NCBI GenBank assembly: GCA_029934175.1
Contig: JAOZMT010000158.1
Span: forward strand, 1 to 5,811
From: Victivallales bacterium
GTDB lineage: Bacteria > Verrucomicrobiota > Lentisphaeria > Victivallales > JAUVCU01
Length of the DNA stretch: 5,811 nucleotides
Reading direction: 5' to 3'
The position numbers and the translations under genes are program-made. Below are positions 1 to 5,781 of this stretch, one piece after another. The notes under the pieces were generated by a model that was not told where the DNA came from, made no database searches, and saw only the letters and a list, made by a program, of their open reading frames with translations. Every line of letters begins with the position of its first letter. Position 1 is the first letter of the stretch.

Positions 1-55
1 TATAAATTTTTATAACAGGTCTTTTTTTGTTTATATATTCTAAAATCTTATTTTT

Positions 56-79
56 ACTAACATTTCGGGATTCGATTTT
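56..79 (+). repeat. Left terminal inverted repeat of the MITE-like element
   Basis: It pairs with 358-380. The outermost 14 bases (ACTAACATTTCGGG) are identical to the reverse complement of the right end. A single A/G difference, a shared TTC, a one-base gap and a shared ATTTT follow. Confidence 0.75.
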
Positions 80-100
80 AGAGAAGACAAACAATAAAAC

Positions 101-275
101 TTGCGAAGCAAAAAGTAACGCAGACATCTTGTCTGCACAGTTCAGCAGGCATCCTGCCTGCTGTGCGTCGTTTGCGTAGCAAGCAAGCATAAAAACTTAA
201 TCTGTTGCTTACAACTTAAAATCCTTTTTTGCTTCGCAATTTTTTGTGCTTCGCACAGGCAGACAGGATGTCTGC
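101..275. repeat. Cluster of seven triloop palindromes
   Basis: Seven perfect stems, each closing a three-base loop, lie within 175 bp: 101-111 TTGC-GAA-GCAA; 120-136 GCAGACA-TCT-TGTCTGC; 143-163 with a 9-bp stem CAGCAGGCA and loop TCC; 172-182 TTGC-GTA-GCAA; 229-239 TTGC-TTC-GCAA; 245-257 TGTGC-TTC-GCACA; and 259-275 GCAGACA-GGA-TGTCTGC. The hairpins also pair with each other at longer range: 101-114 is a perfect 14-bp inverted match to 226-239, and 115-136 matches 259-280. These two long pairings are not nested, so they would be alternative folds. The GC-rich stems stand out from the AT-rich surroundings. Whether the cluster is transcribed is unknown. Confidence 0.75.
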
Positions 276-357
276 GTTGCTTTGTTTACTCTAAACCTAG
301 TCCTTATTTGTTGTATTCCTAAAGCATTGTCCACAAAAATTCTAATGATTATTGGAC

Positions 358-380
358 AAAATGAACCCCGAAATGTTAGT
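358..380 (-). repeat. Right terminal inverted repeat of the MITE-like element
   Basis: This is the reverse complement partner of 56-79; on the plus strand it ends in CCCGAAATGTTAGT. The identity stops abruptly at 380, which I take as the right boundary of the element. Confidence 0.75.
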
Positions 381-459
381 TAGGATGTTATTACGCGCGA
401 GCCTTCTTTTTCTATAACTCTATAAATATCTAAAAACAAAGTCAATACAATAAAATTTC

Positions 460-569
460 TTTATGTTTTAGTTGTTAAACAAAAATAAATCTATTTTTTA
501 TGTGAATAAAACTTGTATAATTTAAAAAGTGTGATAAATTTAAAGTATACTAAACAACTAAAATATAAA
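460..569. promoter_or_regulatory. Inverted repeat flanking the cysH promoter region
   Basis: Bases 460-476 (TTTATGTTTTAGTTGTT) match the reverse complement of 553-569 at 16 of 17 positions. The arms are 76 bases apart and enclose the best -10-like box of the region; the right arm ends two bases before the Shine-Dalgarno. The arrangement could be a pair of oppositely oriented binding sites for a regulator of sulfur assimilation, or arms of a small palindromic repeat. An 8-bp palindrome AGTATACT at 544-551 lies just inside the right arm. The function is inferred; only the repeat is seen. Confidence 0.45.
494..521 (+). promoter_or_regulatory. Candidate sigma70-type promoter for the cys operon
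   Basis: A consensus-like -10 box TATAAT lies at 516-521, preceded by TTG. No good -35 box sits at the usual distance; only the T run at 494-499 is available, with 16-bp spacing. Transcription would start near 528, giving a leader of about 55 bases before the cysH start. A second -10-like TATACT at 546-551 has no better upstream box. In such AT-rich DNA, TATAAT can occur by chance. Confidence 0.35.
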
Positions 570-582
570 TCAAAGGAGTCAA

Positions 583-1299
583 GTGAATACTATAAGATTA
601 AGTGAGTTAAATGCAATAAAAAAAACTATACAAAACAAGTCAAGTATTGAGTTATTAAATTGGGTTAGTGAAAATTTTTCTAATCAGGCTTATTTTGCAA
701 CATCATTGGGAGTAGAGGACCAGATCATAACAGATATGATAGTCCAAAATGATTTAAATATAAAAATCTTCACTTTAGATACTGGTCGAATGTTTAATGA
801 AAGTTATGATTTACTTGCACAAACAGAATTGAAGTATGGAATAAAAATAGAAATTTTTAATCCAGAATCTAGAGATTTAGAAAAACTTGTCATTAAAGAT
901 GGAATTAACGGATTCAAAAAAAGTATAGAAAACCGTAAACGATGTTGCACAGTTCGCAAATTAAATCCTCTAAAGCGTGCATTATCAGATGCTAACATTT
1001 GGATTTGTGGATTACGAAGGGAGCAATCTGTAACACGTGAAGACATGAGTTGTATTGAATGGGATGGTTTACATGCAATTCCGAAACTTAGTCCTTTAAT
1101 TGATTGGAGTGAAAAAGATGTTTGGAATTATATAAAAGAACATAAAGTCCCTTACAATAAATTACATGACAAAGGATTTTTAAGTATCGGTTGTGCTTCA
1201 TGCACAAGAGCTATAACAAAAGGAGAGGATATACGAGCTGGTCGTTGGTGGTGGGAAGCCCCAGAGCATAAAGAATGTGGGTTACATTCACAGAAATAA
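583..1299 (+). CDS. cysH: Phosphoadenylyl/adenylyl-sulfate reductase, APS-reductase type
   Basis: This 238-residue cytoplasmic enzyme reduces activated sulfate to sulfite with thiol donors such as thioredoxin. The nucleotide-binding PP-loop-like stretch is ATSLGVEDQ (39-47), followed by TLDTGR (64-69), the basic motif RKRCCTVRK (118-126) and GLRREQSVTR (143-152). A second cysteine pair sits in GCASC (C204, C207). The C-terminal ECGLH gives the redox-active Cys232. The CC plus CxxC set (C121, C122, C204, C207) binds a [4Fe-4S] cluster in APS reductases and in Bacillus-type CysH, and is absent from E. coli PAPS reductase. APS is therefore the likely substrate, although Bacillus-type enzymes accept both. 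The start is GTG at 583, four bases after AAAGGAG (572-578); no upstream in-frame alternative has a better site. It is the first gene of the operon, with cysD following after 42 bases. The protein appears full length and intact. Confidence 0.95.
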   Translation: MNTIRLSELNAIKKTIQNKSSIELLNWVSENFSNQAYFATSLGVEDQIITDMIVQNDLNIKIFTLDTGRMFNESYDLLAQTELKYGIKIEIFNPESRDLEKLVIKDGINGFKKSIENRKRCCTVRKLNPLKRALSDANIWICGLRREQSVTREDMSCIEWDGLHAIPKLSPLIDWSEKDVWNYIKEHKVPYNKLHDKGFLSIGCASCTRAITKGEDIRAGRWWWEAPEHKECGLHSQK

Positions 1300-1341
1300 T
1301 TTAATAATAAAAATAAATAAGTTTATAAATAAGGAGAAAAA

Positions 1342-2223
1342 ATGACACATTTAGACGAATTAGAGGCACATAGTATCTATGTTTTTAGAGAATCTTACAG
1401 AGAATTCAAAGATTTAGTTATGTTATGGTCTATAGGAAAAGATAGCACGGTATTGTTATGGTTAGCACGCAAGGCGTTTTTTGGACATGTCCCAATGCCA
1501 TTAATGCATGTTGATACACATTATAAGGTTCCTGCTATGATAACATATCGTAATCAAATAGCGATGGATTGGAAATTAAACTTAATCACTGGAGAAAATA
1601 CTAAAGCATTGAATAATAAACAAACATTTCCTGATGGAAATATTGATCGTTTAGGATGCTGCAAAAATTTAAAAAGTGAAGCTCTCAAACATACATTATC
1701 AGGAGAATGGGAGCGTAAGAAAATAAATCATAATACAGGACAATTTGATGTTGATGAGAATCGAGCTCCTTATAATGGAGTTATAGTAGGAGTTAGAGCA
1801 GATGAAGAAGGAAGTCGTTCAAAAGAACGCTGTTTTTCTCCACGAGATAAGGATAATGACTGGAATGTTGATGATCAACCTCCTGAACTTTGGAAACATT
1901 ACAATACAGATTTTGCGCCAGGGACTCATTTGAGAATTCATCCTTTGTTAGATTGGACAGAACTTGATATTTGGGAATACATAGAGCGAGAGCAAATTCC
2001 AATTATTGATTTATATTTTGATAAAGGAACAGGCAAAAGATATAGGTCTTTAGGATGTTTTCCATGCACAACGCCAGTTGAATCAACTGCAAAGAATGTG
2101 AAAGATATTGTAATGGAATTAAAGAGTGGTAAATTTGCAAATATTGCAGAACGCTCAGGTCGCGCACAGGACAAAGAAGGTCGTGGAGGATTAGAAGTCC
2201 TACGCAGAGACGGATATATGTAG
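1342..2223 (+). CDS. cysD: Sulfate adenylyltransferase (ATP sulfurylase) subunit 2
   Basis: This is the catalytic subunit of heterodimeric ATP sulfurylase, which makes APS and pyrophosphate from sulfate and ATP, driven by GTP hydrolysis on the CysN partner. It belongs to the PP-loop ATP pyrophosphatase family: SIGKDST at 30-36 binds ATP, and HVDTHYKVPAM at 56-66 aligns with the family's HVDTGWKF segment. Further hallmarks are VRADEEGSRSKERCFSPR (151-168), the HPLLDWTELDIWEYI segment (200-214), LGCFPCT (237-243) and the family-typical C-terminal RRDGYM. The 293 residues compare with about 302 in E. coli. The segment near 106-145 (GCCKNLKSEAL and onward) differs from the enterobacterial form and looks like the variant that travels with long CysN proteins. 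AAGGAG at 1331-1336 lies five bases before the ATG. The gene is intact, and a repeat array begins immediately after its stop codon. Confidence 0.96.
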   Translation: MTHLDELEAHSIYVFRESYREFKDLVMLWSIGKDSTVLLWLARKAFFGHVPMPLMHVDTHYKVPAMITYRNQIAMDWKLNLITGENTKALNNKQTFPDGNIDRLGCCKNLKSEALKHTLSGEWERKKINHNTGQFDVDENRAPYNGVIVGVRADEEGSRSKERCFSPRDKDNDWNVDDQPPELWKHYNTDFAPGTHLRIHPLLDWTELDIWEYIEREQIPIIDLYFDKGTGKRYRSLGCFPCTTPVESTAKNVKDIVMELKSGKFANIAERSGRAQDKEGRGGLEVLRRDGYM

Positions 2224-2258
2224 CAGTTATCAGTTATCAGTTAGCAGTTACCAGTTAC
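2224..2258 (+). repeat. Five tandem 7-bp repeats (CAGTTAN) right after the cysD stop
   Basis: The units are CAGTTAT, CAGTTAT, CAGTTAG, CAGTTAC and CAGTTAC, varying only in the last base. The array abuts the TAG stop of cysD without a single intervening base and ends 61 bases before the cysN ATG. Because the unit is seven bases, changes in copy number would not affect either coding sequence but would change cysD-cysN spacing. Simple heptamer arrays of this kind occur in intergenic DNA of various bacteria; no function is evident here. Confidence 0.85.
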
Positions 2259-2271
2259 CAAAAGAAATGTA

Positions 2272-2295
2272 GGGGCATTCCCTTGTGGGTGCCCG
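2272..2295. repeat. Imperfect intergenic hairpin between cysD and cysN
   Basis: GGGCA (2273-2277) pairs with TGCCC (2290-2294), and CCC (2280-2282) pairs with GGG (2287-2289). Two unpaired T bases form a bulge and TTGT forms the loop. It is strikingly GC-rich against its surroundings. No T run follows, so it does not look like an intrinsic terminator. It could slow exonucleases or stalled polymerase between the two cistrons, or simply be an inserted dispersed repeat. A good AGGAG (2310-2314) for cysN lies downstream of it. Confidence 0.6.
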
Positions 2296-2319
2296 ATAAT
2301 AAAATTAATAGGAGAAATT

Positions 2320-4134
2320 ATGGATACAAATTATGAGCTCAATTTTTCAAAAGAGCATTTAAAAACAGTGATAGTTGGTCATGTTGATCATGGAAAAAGC
2401 ACAATTATTGGTCGATTGTTGGCAGATACAAATTCTTTGCCAGAAGGCAAATTAGAAGGAATTAAAGAATCTTGTCGTAAAAATTCAAAACCATTTGAAT
2501 ATGCATTTTTATTAGATGCATTAGAAAATGAACAAAATCAAGGGATTACAATTGATATGGCTCGCTGTTTCTTGCAAACAGAAAAGAGAAATTATATCAT
2601 AATAGATGCACCGGGACATATAGAATTTTTAAAAAATATGTTGACAGGAGCTGCAAAGGCAGACTCAGCATTATTAGTAATAGATGCAAAAGAAGGGATT
2701 CAAGAAAACTCAAAACGCCACGGATATATGCTTTCGATGCTTGGAGTAAAACAAATTGCTATTTTGGTTAATAAATTTGATTTAGTTGATTATGATAAAA
2801 AAATATTTGATGATATTGTCACTAATTATACGGAATTTTTAGATAATATTGGAGTTACAGCGACAAATTTTATACCAGTAAGTGGAATGGCTGGAGATAA
2901 TATAAAAGATCATTCTCCAAATACATCTTGGTATACAGGACCAACAGTTTTAGACCAATTAGAACTATTTCATCCAGTTGCGGAAACTTCAGAGAAGGCA
3001 TTTAGAATGCCTGTTCAAGATATTTATAAGTTTACAAATGATAATGATGATAGAAGAATTGTAGCAGGAACAATAGAATCAGGAACAATATCTGTCGGCG
3101 ATGAGGTTGTATTTTTGCCATCAGGTAAAGAATCAACTATAAAAAATATTGAAGGGTTTAATACTGAGCCTACCTCTACAATATCTGCTCCACATGCATC
3201 AGGATTTACATTAACAACACAGATTTATATTAAATCTGGAGAGTTAATGTGTAAAAAAGAAGAAGAGGTTGCTGAGGTTGGAACTCGTTTTCGTGTCAAT
3301 CTTTTTTGGTTACGCCATTCGCCAATGGTTAAAGGTAAAAAGTATAAGCTTAAAATTGGTGCTGCACATGTCACGGCTGAATTGGTTGAAATTCTTAATG
3401 TTTTAGATGCTTCTGAATTAAGTTCTGTTAAATCAAAAGATGCAATTAATCGACATGATGTTGGTGAATGTATTATTGAAACTACAAAACCTATTGCTTT
3501 TGATTTTGTGAATAAAATAGAGGGAACTGCGAGATTTGTTTTAGTCGATGATTATGATATTGCTGGTGGTGGTATTATTATCTCAAAAGATGAAAACAGT
3601 TCTATCTTAGAAGAGCGAATTGCAGCACGAGAAATATCTTGGGAATCTGGGTTAGTTACTTCAAAGGAGCGAGAAGTAAAAAATAGACACAAAGGAAAAA
3701 GTGTTGTGATTACAGGATCTTCTATTGAGTTTAATAAGACATTAGCAAAAAAATTAGAACGAAAGTTATTTGATTCGCATTTGAATTCTTATTATTTGGG
3801 TGTATCTTCAATAGCGAGTGGGCTTGATATTGATATTAAGAACATTGCTGATGATGACGAAGAAATTAGAAGATTTGGAGAATTATCAAGAATAATGACA
3901 GATGCAGGTATAATTGTTATTTCAGCTTTAAATGAAGTTGATGATTATGAACTAGAAAAATTAAAATTACTGAACTCTCCAAATGAGCTTTTAGTGGTTA
4001 ATGTAGGAACTAATAATTTTTCAAATTATAAAGTTGATGTAAATTTATCTGAAATAGTTAATATTGAACAAGGTATATGGGATATTATGAATGCTTTAAA
4101 TAAACATAAAGTTATCCCTGAATATTGCATATAA
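2320..4134 (+). CDS. cysN: Sulfate adenylyltransferase subunit 1 (GTPase) with degenerate APS-kinase-like C-terminal domain
   Basis: This GTPase subunit of ATP sulfurylase couples GTP hydrolysis to APS synthesis by CysD. The 604 residues comprise an EF-Tu-like G domain (about 14-220), beta-barrel domains II and III (about 228-435) and an extra C-terminal domain (about 457-604). G motifs are GHVDHGKST (20-28), GITID (75-79), DAPGH (96-100) and NKFD (151-154), all intact. E. coli CysN is about 475 residues, so the extra length matches CysNC/NodQ fusions with APS kinase. Here the kinase region is degenerate: the P-loop is GSSIEFNKT (466-474), lacking the second glycine and one residue too long, and the DGDNVR segment is replaced by LGVSSIA (493-499). 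The helix around RRFGELSRIMTDAGIIVISA (517-536) still resembles CysC. Automated tools may label it adenylyl-sulfate kinase, which I doubt. AGGAG at 2310-2314 precedes the ATG. The sulfite reductase starts 14 bases after the stop. Confidence 0.93.
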   Translation: MDTNYELNFSKEHLKTVIVGHVDHGKSTIIGRLLADTNSLPEGKLEGIKESCRKNSKPFEYAFLLDALENEQNQGITIDMARCFLQTEKRNYIIIDAPGHIEFLKNMLTGAAKADSALLVIDAKEGIQENSKRHGYMLSMLGVKQIAILVNKFDLVDYDKKIFDDIVTNYTEFLDNIGVTATNFIPVSGMAGDNIKDHSPNTSWYTGPTVLDQLELFHPVAETSEKAFRMPVQDIYKFTNDNDDRRIVAGTIESGTISVGDEVVFLPSGKESTIKNIEGFNTEPTSTISAPHASGFTLTTQIYIKSGELMCKKEEEVAEVGTRFRVNLFWLRHSPMVKGKKYKLKIGAAHVTAELVEILNVLDASELSSVKSKDAINRHDVGECIIETTKPIAFDFVNKIEGTARFVLVDDYDIAGGGIIISKDENSSILEERIAAREISWESGLVTSKEREVKNRHKGKSVVITGSSIEFNKTLAKKLERKLFDSHLNSYYLGVSSIASGLDIDIKNIADDDEEIRRFGELSRIMTDAGIIVISALNEVDDYELEKLKLLNSPNELLVVNVGTNNFSNYKVDVNLSEIVNIEQGIWDIMNALNKHKVIPEYCI

Positions 4135-4137
4135 CGC

Positions 4138-4151
4138 AAGGAATTATTATG
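4138..4151 (+). promoter_or_regulatory. Ribosome binding site deciding the sulfite reductase start
   Basis: AAGGA at 4138-4142 lies six bases before the ATG at 4149. An in-frame ATG at 4125 also exists, but it lies inside the end of cysN, has no Shine-Dalgarno, and would add only MHITQGII, which has no family character. I therefore place the start at 4149. Confidence 0.75.
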
Positions 4152-5648
4152 AGTTTATTTTTAGACAAAGTTGCAAAGGAGCAATTACAAATGAAGGAAG
4201 AAATTGAAAAATATATAGCAGGAGATATATCTTCTGCTGATTTAAAACATTCGACAGCACCATTGGGGATATACCAACAAAAAAATGGACTATTTATGCT
4301 ACGAGTTAGAATTCCTGGAGGTGAAATTAGTTGTGAACTATTAGATAAATTTGCACAAATCGCAAAGAAATATGATATTTGCGATATTCATCTTACAACT
4401 CGACAAGATATTCAAGTTCATAATGCCAAAGTTGAAAATGTTTATAATTTGGCTAAAGCCTGCACGGAAATAGGTTTGATTTTTCGTGGAGGAGGCGGAA
4501 ATACATTCCGAAATATTATAGCTAGTTATGATACAGGGGCTTCTCAAAATGAAGTTTTTGATATTGCTCCTTATGTAAAAATATTAAATGATTTTTCTTT
4601 GCGATATGATAAAGCATTTGATTTGCCTAGAAAACTTAAAATTGGATTTTCTAACAGTGTAGAAGATAATTCTCTTGCAAAAATTCAAGATTTAGGGTTT
4701 ATTGCGAAAGAAGTTGATGGAGTTCAAGGTTTTTCTGTTTATTTAGGTGGTGGAATGGGGCGTTCTCCATCTTTTGGAATTGAAGTTTTTGATTTTGTTG
4801 AAGTTAATAAAATCTTAAAAATAGGCAAAGCTACTATTGATTTCTTTTTTGATTTTGGAGACAGAGAAAATAGAAATAAAGCTAGATTAAGATTTGTAGC
4901 ACAAAGCTTAGGTGCAGAAAAATTCAAAGAAAAGTTCTTAGAGTATTATGAAAAACAAGATGATATTGATATTGGCAAAGTTGAAGTTGCGAGTTATGCA
5001 AATTCTATATCAGATGAGTTACCAATAGAAGATAAAGATTTTGAATTATGGAAAAAACGAGCAGTTACCAATCATAAAGAGAATGGATTTGTATCTATAA
5101 AAGCATATATTCCTAATGGAAATTTAACAGAGAAAGATTTAATGATATTTGCACAAATCGCAAAAAACATAGGAAATATCCCTATTCGCTTTACTATTAA
5201 GCAAAATATTTATTTTGTAAAAATGCACAAATCGCAACTATCTGCGATTTATGCAAAGTTAAAAAATGATTTTTCAGAAGACTTTACGGGGGTATCTTTT
5301 AAAGGACAGATAACTTCTTGTATTGGCTCAACAGTTTGTAAAATTGGAATTCTTGATGCTGCGAAGTATGCAAATATTCTTGCAGAATCATTAGATGCTA
5401 AATATAAAGATAAAAAAGATGAGCAAGCGGATAATTTTCAAGATATAATAAATGGTATAAGAATATCAGGATGTCAAAATTCTTGTGCCGCACATTTAAT
5501 ATCAAAAATAGGATTACAAGGAATGAAGAAAGATAAAAAAGATTCCTTCAAGGTTTTCAAAGGTGGTTGTATTGATAAAAATGCACAGTTAGCAAAATTA
5601 ACAGAAGAAATAATAGAAGCGGACAAATTGAATTATTGCGATTTATAA
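4149..5648 (+). CDS. Siroheme/[4Fe-4S] sulfite reductase, ferredoxin-dependent NirA/Sir family
   Basis: This enzyme is predicted to reduce sulfite to sulfide with six electrons; the family also contains nitrite reductases, and the operon argues for sulfite. With the 4149 start it has 499 residues and the family's two-fold repeat: ferredoxin-like domains at about 35-105 and 305-375, each followed by a catalytic half. Siroheme and substrate contacts known from E. coli CysI have counterparts in R85 (TTRQD), R121 (RNIIAS), and K162 and K164 (LPRKLK). The cluster and siroheme ligands are complete: C391-x5-C397 and GCQNSC with C442-x3-C446. The usual cysteine or proline region after the RN motif (as in RNVTGCP) reads ASYDTG instead. 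The C-terminus stops about 33 residues after the IGLQG strand, roughly 40 or more residues shorter than CysI or NirA. No CysJ-like flavoprotein gene is present, so ferredoxin or another small carrier is the likely donor. It is the last gene of the operon in this window. Confidence 0.88.
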   Translation: MSLFLDKVAKEQLQMKEEIEKYIAGDISSADLKHSTAPLGIYQQKNGLFMLRVRIPGGEISCELLDKFAQIAKKYDICDIHLTTRQDIQVHNAKVENVYNLAKACTEIGLIFRGGGGNTFRNIIASYDTGASQNEVFDIAPYVKILNDFSLRYDKAFDLPRKLKIGFSNSVEDNSLAKIQDLGFIAKEVDGVQGFSVYLGGGMGRSPSFGIEVFDFVEVNKILKIGKATIDFFFDFGDRENRNKARLRFVAQSLGAEKFKEKFLEYYEKQDDIDIGKVEVASYANSISDELPIEDKDFELWKKRAVTNHKENGFVSIKAYIPNGNLTEKDLMIFAQIAKNIGNIPIRFTIKQNIYFVKMHKSQLSAIYAKLKNDFSEDFTGVSFKGQITSCIGSTVCKIGILDAAKYANILAESLDAKYKDKKDEQADNFQDIINGIRISGCQNSCAAHLISKIGLQGMKKDKKDSFKVFKGGCIDKNAQLAKLTEEIIEADKLNYCDL

Positions 5649-5671
5649 AAATGTGGTTTGGACTTCCAGCC

Positions 5672-5715
5672 TAAACAAAAAATACCTTGCCAAGATATTT
5701 TTAATATCATGGCAA
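5672..5715 (-). terminator. Candidate intrinsic terminator for a minus-strand gene
   Basis: TTGCCA (5687-5692) and GATATT (5694-5699) pair with AATATC (5703-5708) and TGGCAA (5710-5715), with one A-A mismatch and a TTT loop. Read on the minus strand, the stem is followed by GGTATTTTTTGTTT, a convincing U tract. On the plus strand there is no T run after the stem, so it would be a weak terminator for the cys operon. It suggests a convergent gene beyond the right edge. Confidence 0.5.
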
Positions 5716-5730
5716 AGTGATATATTTATT

Positions 5731-5781
5731 GTATACTGTGAACGGTTCAAAAAGTATATTTTTCAGCCGTTTGCAGTATAT
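5731..5781. repeat. Long imperfect palindrome downstream of the operon
   Basis: Bases 5732-5745 (TATACTGTGAACGG) pair with 5767-5780 (CCGTTTGCAGTATA) over 14 positions, with two G-U wobbles in RNA. Inside, after two further pairs and one mismatch, AAAAA (5749-5753) pairs with TTTTT (5759-5763) around a GTATA loop. The whole 51 bases form almost one continuous hairpin. No T run follows on either strand, so it is not a standard terminator. It may be a dispersed palindromic repeat, an mRNA-stabilising 3' structure, or part of the control region of a neighbour. Confidence 0.6.

Larger units (their letters stand above)
56..380. mobile_element. MITE-like non-coding palindromic element upstream of cysH
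   Basis: The element is bounded by an imperfect terminal inverted repeat: 56-79 reads ACTAACATTTCGGG then ATTCGATTTT, and the reverse complement of 358-380 reads the same with one substitution and one missing base. A second, subterminal pair is 77-91 with 281-295 (13 of 15 matching), and a third is 115-136 with 259-280 (20 of 22 matching). No reading frame of useful length is present. Terminal repeats, about 325 bp of length and lack of coding capacity are typical of miniature inverted-repeat elements. I see no clear target-site duplication: the left flank is a T run and the right flank is TAGGATG. It could instead be a composite intergenic repeat that never moved by transposase. It lies about 200 bp upstream of the cys operon start. 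Confidence 0.6.

Noticed and set aside
101..275. CRISPR-like array from the repeated palindromes
   Set aside because: The repeats differ in sequence, length and orientation, and there are no regular spacers between them.
804..1046. 80-codon minus-strand open frame inside cysH
   Set aside because: It lies wholly antisense to a well-supported cysH and shows no recognisable domain; it is a shadow of the real gene.
1793..2174. Two overlapping minus-strand open frames inside cysD
   Set aside because: Both are antisense to conserved cysD motifs and have no family character.
2273..2294. Intrinsic terminator between cysD and cysN
   Set aside because: The stem is interrupted and no T run follows it on the plus strand; termination here would uncouple two obligate subunits.
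4125..4148. Upstream ATG for the sulfite reductase at 4125
   Set aside because: It lies inside the end of cysN with no Shine-Dalgarno, whereas the ATG at 4149 has AAGGA six bases upstream.
4341..4927. Two minus-strand open frames inside the sulfite reductase gene
   Set aside because: They are antisense to the conserved siroheme-binding half of the enzyme and show no recognisable domain of their own.
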